Shown here one piece after another: positions 1 to 5,090 of a stretch of DNA of 5,090 nt (position 1 is its first letter; each line of letters starts with the position of its first letter). The notes under the pieces were generated by a model. The model was not told the DNA's origin, ran no database searches, and was given only the letters and a program-made list of their open reading frames with translations. The translations under genes and the position numbers were made by a program. Source of the stretch: Syntrophomonas sp. (lineage in GTDB: Bacteria; Bacillota; Syntrophomonadia; Syntrophomonadales; Syntrophomonadaceae); assembly GCA_028693695.1 (NCBI GenBank), contig JAQUUV010000163.1:1-5090 (forward strand), read 5' to 3'.

Positions 1-2079
1 TCACCTACCATGTTCCTGCCCCATGTTTCCCAGGGGAAAAATTTTGTTCCTATCACCAGCAGTGTGGAAACAGCTATGTTTTTTTCCCGTTTTCAACAGC
101 AGGGCCCGGGTAATATAGAGCGTAAACTAGACTATTGGGATAGAGTTTTTCTGAATGCTCAGGAACTGCAGGAAAAAAAGCGCAAGGGCTATCCACATGA
201 TGAAGGGGAAGAAACCGCAATGCTGAATCAGTTGTGCAAGATGGTATTGGGACGAGATGAGCAGATTTTAGCCTTGGCTCGCAAATATTTTACCCTTGAC
301 GATTTATTAGAGATACGCAACCGTCTAGTTGGCTCGGGCTTTATCGGGGGCAAATCAGTCGGTATGCTCCTAGCCCGCAAAATATTAAGTTCTGATGCCG
401 AAACGGATTGGTCCCTTTACCTGGAGCCTCATGACTCCTTCTATGTGGGTGCAGACGTCTATTATACCTATCTAGTGGAAAACGACTGCTGGAACCTACG
501 CCAGCAGCAAAAACAACCAGAGCACTATTTCTCTTCAGCTTTGGAACTTAGGATGAAAATTTTAAAAGGCGTTCTTCCCGAAGCTATAACTGAACAAATG
601 AAGCAGATGCTAGACTATTTCGGACAGTCTCCAGTCATTGTACGCTCTAGTAGTTTGCTAGAAGATGGCTTCGGAAATGCCTTTGCGGGAAAATATGAAA
701 GTGTGTTCTGTGTCAACCAAGGTAATCCCTATGAGCGCTACCAAAATTTCGAAACAGCGGTGAAGTCAATTTATGCCAGTACAATGAGCGAAGACGCCTT
801 AGCCTATCGCTTGCAACGAGGAATGGCAGACAGCGATGAACAAATGGCCTTGCTGGTGCAACGTGTATCGGGTTCACACCGTTCCCCTTATTTTTTCCCC
901 GATTTGGCCGGAGTAGCAATGTCATATAATCCCTACGTTTGGCGGGAAGACCTGGATTCCAGCGCAGGCATGGTTCGGCTGGTACTAGGGCTAGGTACAC
1001 GGGCGGTAGACCGAGTGGAGAATGATTACCCCCGCATAGTAGCCCTTGATAAACCATCCCTTCGACCTGATTCCAACTTGAAAGACATTCAACGTTTTTC
1101 CCAGCACAAGGTAGATGTACTGAATACCAACCTAAATGCCTGGGACACTGTACCCCTAAAAATGATTGCCAAGCAACGAGCTGAAATGCCTTATTGGAGG
1201 CTGATCGCAATGCGAGACCACGAAACTATGACTAGGCTGAGAGATATGGGACAAGCGGAGCAGGATATGTGGATATTAACCTTCCACGATTTTCTGGCTG
1301 GGGATTTTCCTAAACTGATGCGCCGGATACTGCACACGCTGGAACAAGCTTATGCCTATCCCGTAGATACAGAATTCACAGTAAATTTTTCGGCAGATGG
1401 AAGCCTGAAAATTAATATTCTGCAATGTCGTCCGCTGCAAACCAACAAACTCAAGAGCAGCATTAGTCCGGCTCTTAGTTATAAACTAGATGATATACTC
1501 TTTTCCACCTACCGTAACTCCATGGGTGGCAGTATTCAACAAAAATTAGAAAGAATTATTTACATTAAGGCGAATTTATATGGTTCCCTGACGATAAGCG
1601 ACAAATATCAAATAGCCCGATTGGTAGGGCGCTTAAACCGCCTGTTCAAAGATAAGGATAAACATCCTTTTGTTTTGATTGGCCCAGGGAGATGGGGCAG
1701 CACCACTCCTTCTCTCGGTATACCCGTTTCCTTTGCAGAGATCTGTAATGCCTCGGTTCTGGTAGAAGTAGCTGAATCAGAAGATGGGTATATGCCGGAA
1801 CTATCTTTCGGAACCCATTTCTTTCAGGATCTGGTAGAGACCAAAATATTTTACGCAGCCCTTTTCCCCGATCAAGATAAGGCCCTTTTCAGACATCAGT
1901 ACCTAGATAACGCCAGCAATTGTTTTGCCGAATTATTACCTGATTACGCCCAATGGCAGTCCGTTATAAAAGTAATTGAACCTGCCCGGAGTAACCAAGA
2001 GCTCTGGTTGGATGCCAATATGCAGACGCAACAAACTGTTTGCTTTTTCCGCTCCCCTAGCCCGGTTAAGCTTAAATAG
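1..2079 (+). CDS. PEP/pyruvate-binding (PPDK N-terminal type) domain protein, 5' end outside window
   Basis: The frame is open from base 1 to the TAG at 2077-2079. The first ATG, at 10, has no ribosome binding site in the nine bases before it, so the true start is probably upstream. Residues are numbered from that ATG. The nucleotide-binding fold of pyruvate phosphate dikinase / PEP synthase is clear: GFIGGKSVGMLLARKIL at 110-126, VIVRSSSLLEDG at 209-220, FAGKYES at 225-231, VQRV at 283-286 with GVAMSYNP at 301-308, VLGLGTRAVDR at 325-335, and the closing DTEF (453-456) and LQCRP (471-475). Absent are the phosphohistidine swivel domain and the PEP/pyruvate TIM barrel of true dikinases. Instead a C-terminal domain of about 200 residues carries GPGRWGS (558-564) and SFGTHFFQ (599-606), blocks I recall from a family of uncharacterised PEP/pyruvate-binding-domain proteins. 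It probably binds ATP and transfers phosphate, but the acceptor is unknown. Domain assignment is secure; function is not. Confidence 0.88.
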   Translation, partial: SPTMFLPHVSQGKNFVPITSSVETAMFFSRFQQQGPGNIERKLDYWDRVFLNAQELQEKKRKGYPHDEGEETAMLNQLCKMVLGRDEQILALARKYFTLDDLLEIRNRLVGSGFIGGKSVGMLLARKILSSDAETDWSLYLEPHDSFYVGADVYYTYLVENDCWNLRQQQKQPEHYFSSALELRMKILKGVLPEAITEQMKQMLDYFGQSPVIVRSSSLLEDGFGNAFAGKYESVFCVNQGNPYERYQNFETAVKSIYASTMSEDALAYRLQRGMADSDEQMALLVQRVSGSHRSPYFFPDLAGVAMSYNPYVWREDLDSSAGMVRLVLGLGTRAVDRVENDYPRIVALDKPSLRPDSNLKDIQRFSQHKVDVLNTNLNAWDTVPLKMIAKQRAEMPYWRLIAMRDHETMTRLRDMGQAEQDMWILTFHDFLAGDFPKLMRRILHTLEQAYAYPVDTEFTVNFSADGSLKINILQCRPLQTNKLKSSISPALSYKLDDILFSTYRNSMGGSIQQKLERIIYIKANLYGSLTISDKYQIARLVGRLNRLFKDKDKHPFVLIGPGRWGSTTPSLGIPVSFAEICNASVLVEVAESEDGYMPELSFGTHFFQDLVETKIFYAALFPDQDKALFRHQYLDNASNCFAELLPDYAQWQSVIKVIEPARSNQELWLDANMQTQQTVCFFRSPSPVKLK

Positions 2080-2096
2080 CAATCGAGACTTGTCAA

Positions 2097-2143
2097 GGAA
2101 TAAATGTTTCATTGAGGCATCAGTGAACACGAGATTTATTTCC
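2097..2143 (+). terminator. Imperfect stem-loop after the PPDK-like gene, possible weak terminator
   Basis: The outer arms GGAATAAAT (2097-2105) and ATTTATTTCC (2134-2143) pair with one bulged base. The inner arms TTCATTG (2108-2114) and CAGTGAA (2121-2127) pair with one G-U, closing a six-base loop AGGCAT. The structure lies 18 bases after the stop codon and just before the next promoter, where a terminator is expected. It is not a textbook intrinsic terminator: the stem is AT-rich and the only U-rich stretch, TTTATTT (2135-2141), forms part of the outer arm. It may end transcription weakly, protect the 3' end, or be a decayed repeat. Confidence 0.4.
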
Positions 2144-2144
2144 T

Positions 2145-2174
2145 AAGACATATTAATTGTTAATATGTTAAAAT
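2145..2174 (+). promoter_or_regulatory. Predicted sigma-A promoter for the MBL / HD-GYP operon
   Basis: The -35 candidate is AAGACA (2145-2150, four of six matches to TTGACA). An 18-base spacer follows, then a -10 candidate TAAAAT (2169-2174, five of six matches to TATAAT). Transcription would start near 2181, giving a leader of about 80 bases before the ATG at 2263. The -35 is imperfect and the region is AT-rich, so chance matches are easy. Support comes from its position between a stem-loop and a strong ribosome binding site and from the palindrome in its spacer. Confidence 0.5.
2148..2168. promoter_or_regulatory. Palindromic operator candidate inside the promoter spacer
   Basis: Two perfect nine-base arms, ACATATTAA (2148-2156) and TTAATATGT (2160-2168), flank a three-base centre TTG. 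The palindrome fills the spacer between the predicted -35 and -10 and touches both boxes, as operators of dimeric repressors commonly do. An overlapping stretch, 2157-2174, also resembles the clostridial Rex site: TTGTTAA, four bases, then TTAAAAT, against TTGTTAA-N4-TTAACAA (12 of 14 matches). The symmetry is seen directly; which regulator binds is inference. Confidence 0.5.
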
Positions 2175-2242
2175 ATCGTAAAAACCTATCTTATTTACTT
2201 TGAAGGGCGCTACTGGCTCGACATTGTTCTCAAATTAAGGTT

Positions 2243-2250
2243 GGAGGAGG
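2243..2250 (+). promoter_or_regulatory. Strong Shine-Dalgarno for the MBL hydrolase gene
   Basis: GGAGGAGG is a doubled GGAGG core. Its 3' end lies 12 bases before the ATG at 2263, slightly long; the first GGAGG copy is further away still. No in-frame start codon lies between it and the ATG, and an in-frame TAA at 2236-2238 closes the frame upstream, so the site fixes the start at 2263. Confidence 0.75.
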
Positions 2251-2262
2251 GTAGAATTCGGC

Positions 2263-3108
2263 ATGGCAGAAGTTGATTACAAAATCACTTTTTGGGGGGT
2301 AAGGGGTTCTTTGCCCGTACCGGGATCTGAAACGATTAAATATGGCGGCAATACTCCCTGTGTGCAAATACAAATCGGAAACCGCCTTTTTATTATGGAT
2401 GCAGGAACAGGAATATACCAACTCGGACAGCACCTAATTAAACAGGGACAGCCTACTAGCGGAGATATTTTTATCACTCATACTCACTGGGATCATATCC
2501 AAGGATTTCCCTTCTTTACCCCTGCTTTTATAAAAGGCAATAAATTTGCCCTTTATGGAATTCGAAGCGTCAACCTCACCTTTGAGGATTTAATGAAAGG
2601 CCAAATGGAATATGATCATTTTCCAGTTAGCCTGGATGAAATGGGATCGAGTATTAACTTTCACGAGTTAGCCTTTGGCATGGAAATGCAATTGGGGGAT
2701 GACATCGTTTTACGAACCGTTTGGAATAACCATCCGGGAGGCTGTCTTTCCTATCGCCTAGATCATAAGGGGCGCTCCTGTTGCTATATGACCGACACTG
2801 AACACACTGAGAAGATTAAACCGGATTTCTTAAAATTTGCGGCAGGCGCCGATGTGATAATTTATGATAGCCATTTCACAGATGCGGAATATGCTGGCTA
2901 TGAAGGCTTTCCTTCCGTAAAAGGCTGGGGACATTCCACCTGGCAGGAAGGAATCAAGCTTGTAAAAGCCTGCGGAGCCAAGAAGTTGGTTTTATTTCAC
3001 CACGCTACATACCGTTCTGATATAGAAATGGATGCTATTGAACATCAAGCTCAGGAACAATATTCTGACGTGTTTGCAGCTCGTGAAGGAATGGTGATTT
3101 CTCTTTGA
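2263..3108 (+). CDS. MBL-fold metallo-hydrolase, WGVRGS family, probable phosphodiesterase-like enzyme
   Basis: This is a complete 281-residue metallo-beta-lactamase-fold protein with no signal peptide or membrane segment, so cytoplasmic. Family marks in order: WGVRGS (11-16), YGGNTPC (27-33), MDAGTG (45-50), the metal motif HTHWDH (73-78), NNHPGG (155-160), TDTE (177-180), DSH (202-204), GWGHST (221-226) and LFHH (244-247). The expected zinc ligands are all present: H73, H75, D77, H78, H157, D178 as bridging Asp and H246 near the C-terminus. This pattern is closer to the tRNase Z / cyclic-nucleotide phosphodiesterase branch than to antibiotic-degrading lactamases. The natural substrate is not known from sequence; a phosphodiester such as a cyclic nucleotide or short linear nucleotide is plausible. 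It is the first gene of an operon whose second gene is an HD-GYP phosphodiesterase. Start ATG follows GGAGGAGG. Fold and metal site are near certain; substrate is inference. Confidence 0.92.
   Translation: MAEVDYKITFWGVRGSLPVPGSETIKYGGNTPCVQIQIGNRLFIMDAGTGIYQLGQHLIKQGQPTSGDIFITHTHWDHIQGFPFFTPAFIKGNKFALYGIRSVNLTFEDLMKGQMEYDHFPVSLDEMGSSINFHELAFGMEMQLGDDIVLRTVWNNHPGGCLSYRLDHKGRSCCYMTDTEHTEKIKPDFLKFAAGADVIIYDSHFTDAEYAGYEGFPSVKGWGHSTWQEGIKLVKACGAKKLVLFHHATYRSDIEMDAIEHQAQEQYSDVFAAREGMVISL
3085..3090 (+). promoter_or_regulatory. Weak, distant Shine-Dalgarno before the TTG start
   Basis: GAAGGA lies inside the end of the MBL gene, 14 bases before the TTG at 3105, too far for efficient independent initiation. 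An in-frame TGA at 3084-3086 and no ATG between it and 3105 exclude an upstream start. Together with the four-base TTGA overlap, this suggests ribosomes finishing the MBL gene re-initiate here. Confidence 0.4.
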
Positions 3109-4631
3109 GAACATATACTTCTGAAATTCTTGAACAGGTCAAAGACATACTTAATATTGGCATTGCACTTTCGGCTCAAAAAGACCATAATCGGCTTCTG
3201 GAGATGATTGTGACCGAAGCACGGCGCATCACCGGAGCAGACGGCGGAACCCTATACCTTTGTGAAAACGATCACTTGCTATTTAAAATTATCCAGAACG
3301 ACACTATGCAAACGTATCAAGGAGGAATGGGAGAACCCGTCAGCCTGCCTCCTGTTCCTATGCGCCCTGAAAACGTATCCTCCTATGTAGCCCTGAATCA
3401 CCATATTGTAAACATACCTGATGTTTACGAGGCCGAAGGATTTGATTTTTCCGGCCCCAAAAATTACGACAAAATAACTGGATACCGCACAGGTTCCATG
3501 CTGGTAATTCCTTTGGAAAATCATGAAACAGATGTAATTGGAGTACTGCAGTTGCTCAATGCCAAAGATGGAGAAGGCAATACGATTCCTTTTGCACCTT
3601 ACTTTGAAAAAGTTATTTCTTCCCTGGCCTCCCAGGCCGCTATTTCGCTCACTAATATGCAGCTTTTGGCTGACATAGAGAGGCTTTTTAATTCGTTTGT
3701 GGAGGTAATGGCCACAGCTATAGACTCCCGTACTCCTTATAACGCCAACCACACCCGCCGTGTAGCCCTCCTGGCCGGTGAACTTGCCCGGGTTATAGAT
3801 GGCGAGAAGGAAGAACAATGGGCAAACATAGAGTTCAGCGAAGACCGTACCTCCCAGCTAGTTATGGCAGGATGGTTGCATGATATAGGCAAAATTGCCA
3901 CACCTCTGTCGGTTATGAATAAGTCCAGCCGGATCGAAGCCCAACTTGAATTGGTACTACAAAGGCTAGATTATATTGAGGCCAGTTTGAAATCGCATTA
4001 TTTGGAGCAAAAGCTTTCACTGATAACTAGCGGCAATACTAGTTCCATTCCGTCCCTGGATGATAAATGGCAGGAAGAAAAAAACTTAATGCAGGAAACC
4101 CGCGATTTAATTATCAAAGTAGATCACCCTGCAACTTTTGTTGATAAAGAGATTCTTCAAAAAGTACATGATATAGCCAATCGAACCTATCTGGATCAAA
4201 CCGGGCGCGAGCATCCTTGGTTAACTGAAGCAGAACTTACCGCCCTCTCTGTAATCAAAGGAACCTTGACCGATGCTGAACGTCAGATAATGGAAGACCA
4301 TGTGGTGATAACTGAACGTATGCTTGATAAAATTCCATTTACTCGCAAATTGAAAGAGGTTCCCTACTTTGCCAGCATTCATCACGAACATCTAGATGGC
4401 AAAGGGTATCCTCGTGGACTAAGTGGGGATGAAATACCACTGGAAGGTCGGATTCTAGCCTTGGTAGATGTATTTGATGCGCTCACCGCAAACGACCGCC
4501 CCTATAAGAAAGCCATGACTACAGATCAGGCCCTAAAAATATTAGGATTTATGGTTAAAGACGGCGAGTTGGATGGTGACCTTCTACAACTCTTCACTGA
4601 AAAAACAGTCTGGGAAAGGGTGGAGGATTAG
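3105..4631 (+). CDS. GAF plus HD-GYP domain phosphodiesterase, probable c-di-GMP hydrolase
   Basis: This is a complete 508-residue cytoplasmic signalling protein. A GAF sensor domain covers about 20-185 (e.g. ITGADGGTLYL at 42-52, VIGVLQLLNAKDG at 144-156), linked by a helix to an HD-GYP domain (about 195-505). Catalytic features: NHTRRV (H216), HDIGK (H259, D260, K263), EDH (H399), HHEHLDGKGYP (426-436), DVFDAL (D455) and DRPYKKAM (464-471). HD-GYP enzymes cut c-di-GMP to pGpG and/or GMP. Between HDIGK and the GTLTDAE block (386-392) lies an extra helical segment of about 110 residues (roughly 275-385) not found in minimal HD-GYP proteins but, as I recall, typical of a GAF-linked subfamily. 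Four residues before H216 is Tyr, not the Glu of trinuclear-iron members, so a two-metal site is likelier. TTG start is chosen because the next Met (34) would cut into the GAF domain. The start overlaps the MBL stop by four bases (TTGA), implying coupling. The ligand of the GAF domain is unknown. Confidence 0.93.
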   Translation: MRTYTSEILEQVKDILNIGIALSAQKDHNRLLEMIVTEARRITGADGGTLYLCENDHLLFKIIQNDTMQTYQGGMGEPVSLPPVPMRPENVSSYVALNHHIVNIPDVYEAEGFDFSGPKNYDKITGYRTGSMLVIPLENHETDVIGVLQLLNAKDGEGNTIPFAPYFEKVISSLASQAAISLTNMQLLADIERLFNSFVEVMATAIDSRTPYNANHTRRVALLAGELARVIDGEKEEQWANIEFSEDRTSQLVMAGWLHDIGKIATPLSVMNKSSRIEAQLELVLQRLDYIEASLKSHYLEQKLSLITSGNTSSIPSLDDKWQEEKNLMQETRDLIIKVDHPATFVDKEILQKVHDIANRTYLDQTGREHPWLTEAELTALSVIKGTLTDAERQIMEDHVVITERMLDKIPFTRKLKEVPYFASIHHEHLDGKGYPRGLSGDEIPLEGRILALVDVFDALTANDRPYKKAMTTDQALKILGFMVKDGELDGDLLQLFTEKTVWERVED

Positions 4632-4711
4632 TAGCTTCGGCTTGTATCGTACCAATATCGGTATCCATCAAGGTGCTAGCATTGTCGCCCATAGTAGTCC
4701 AGTCGCCTTAC

Positions 4712-4737
4712 AGTCTGGTGGTCAGACCACTCTGACT
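4712..4737. repeat. Hairpin-forming inverted repeat in the convergent gap
   Basis: GTGGTC (4718-4723) and GACCAC (4725-4730) are exact inverted copies around a single A, so a hairpin would have five pairs and a CAG loop. After a small internal loop, AGTC (4712-4715) pairs with GACT (4734-4737). It sits between the converging HD-GYP and PBP genes, where a two-way terminator could be expected, but neither strand has a U-run straight after it. The rest of 4632-4784 holds only a minor UUCG-loop hairpin (4633-4642) and no gene I can support. Confidence 0.4.
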
Positions 4738-4784
4738 TACCTTAAAATTATTGCAGTTTGCTATAACGTGATTAGACTCACTTC

Positions 4785-5090
4785 TTAATAATACTTTAGT
4801 ATTCCCTGGCTAATATCCTTAAAAACAGGCGCGCAATTTTGCGCTCCGGAGCTGCCCTCTTCCGCCATAACAACGATAGCCCAACGTGGTTGGTCAGCTG
4901 GAAAGTAACCAGCAAACCAAGTATTAAGGACTTCGTCCTCTGCACTTTTCATCCTGCCCGTCTGGCTGGTAGCCGTTTTGCCAGCCACCCGCGCTTCTGA
5001 GATTGCCGCAGGCTTTCCGGTCCCTTCTTCCACTACCTTTTCTAAAAGTTGTTTCACTTTCCCGGCTGTATCGGACGTAATAACTTGTTG
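4785..5090 (-). CDS. Penicillin-binding protein transpeptidase, C-terminal fragment (5' end outside window)
   Basis: The last 101 codons are visible, ending at TAA (4787-4785). The frame is open to the right edge, so the gene starts outside; the GTG at 5057-5055 is internal. The fragment matches the end of the transpeptidase domain of class B PBPs (the PBP2/FtsI/SpoVD type), which cross-link peptidoglycan peptides outside the membrane. Visible residues include VAGKTATSQTG (35-45 of the visible part), the third active-site box, then NTWFAGYFPADQPRWAIVV and the closing GAQNCAPVFKDI. The box reads K-T-A-T, where most PBPs have K-T-G-T (Ala codon GCT at 4973-4971). The preceding SxxK and SxN motifs are outside the window, so the class (elongation, division or sporulation) cannot be decided. 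It converges on the HD-GYP gene and is probably unrelated to it in expression. Confidence 0.88.
   Translation of the reverse strand, partial: QQVITSDTAGKVKQLLEKVVEEGTGKPAAISEARVAGKTATSQTGRMKSAEDEVLNTWFAGYFPADQPRWAIVVMAEEGSSGAQNCAPVFKDISQGILKYY

Noticed and set aside
10..12. ATG as the true start of the PPDK-like gene
   Set aside because: No Shine-Dalgarno in the preceding bases and the frame stays open to the window edge, so the gene most likely starts upstream.
713..1210. Minus-strand open frame of 165 codons inside the PPDK-like gene
   Set aside because: It lies wholly opposite a well-conserved coding region, has no recognisable domain and is Cys/Arg/Trp-rich as expected of an antisense shadow.
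2181..2262. Riboswitch (for example c-di-GMP type) in the operon leader
   Set aside because: The leader is only about 80 bases with no clear multi-helix fold or known riboswitch core motif.
2263..3108. Antibiotic-resistance beta-lactamase
   Set aside because: No signal peptide, and the WGVRGS, TDTE and GWGHST motifs place it with cytoplasmic phosphodiesterase-like MBL enzymes rather than class B lactamases.
3279..3818. Minus-strand open frame of 179 codons inside the HD-GYP gene
   Set aside because: It is opposite conserved GAF and HD-GYP sequence and shows no family motif or ribosome binding site; a shadow frame.
4768..4781. GTGA/TCAC hairpin before a T-rich stretch, as a plus-strand terminator
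   Set aside because: A four-pair stem with a six-base loop is too weak, and the following sequence is not a continuous T-run.
4573..4788. Plus-strand frame of 71 codons running from the HD-GYP gene into the convergent gap
   Set aside because: It could have suggested a frameshifted HD-GYP tail, but the HD-GYP protein ends naturally after its DLLQLF segment, and the alternative frame shows no known motif.
4830..4850. GCGCAA/TTGCGC inverted repeat followed by CTCCGGAG, as a terminator for the HD-GYP gene
   Set aside because: It is inside the PBP coding sequence, has a two-base loop and no T-run after it; codon-driven coincidence is likelier.

Overview
The window looks like a chromosomal segment of an anaerobic, low-to-mid GC Firmicute, probably a Clostridia-class organism such as the Syntrophomonas/Desulfotomaculum group. 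This is an inference from protein style, the strong GGAGG-type ribosome binding site, a TTG start, AT-rich intergenic DNA and a clostridial-looking penicillin-binding protein. The exact genus cannot be settled by eye. No tRNA, rRNA, CRISPR array, transposase or phage gene is visible.

Layout: (1) Positions 1-2079, plus strand, hold the 3' part of a gene for a protein with a PPDK-type PEP/pyruvate- and ATP-binding domain. The reading frame is open at the left edge, so the start lies outside. (2) Positions 2080-2262 are an intergenic region with an imperfect stem-loop, then a sigma-A-like promoter whose spacer holds an almost uninterrupted palindrome, then a strong Shine-Dalgarno sequence. (3) Positions 2263-4631, plus strand, are a two-gene operon. 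It encodes a metallo-beta-lactamase-fold hydrolase of the WGVRGS / HTHWDH family, and then a GAF plus HD-GYP phosphodiesterase that starts at a TTG overlapping the upstream stop by four bases. (4) Positions 4632-4784 are a convergent intergenic gap with one hairpin-forming inverted repeat. (5) Positions 4785-5090, minus strand, are the C-terminal part of a penicillin-binding protein transpeptidase whose KTG box reads KTA. Its start lies beyond the right edge.

Functional reading: the central pair is best read as a nucleotide-signalling module. The HD-GYP protein has the full set of metal-binding residues expected of a c-di-GMP phosphodiesterase and a GAF domain as its probable sensor. The MBL protein belongs to a hydrolase family often annotated as related to cyclic-nucleotide phosphodiesterases. 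Tight translational coupling suggests the two are needed together; a sequential or shared nucleotide substrate is only a hypothesis. The promoter palindrome partly overlaps a near-match to the clostridial Rex (NADH/NAD+ sensor) site, so redox control is possible. The flanking PPDK-like and PBP genes appear to be separate transcription units.
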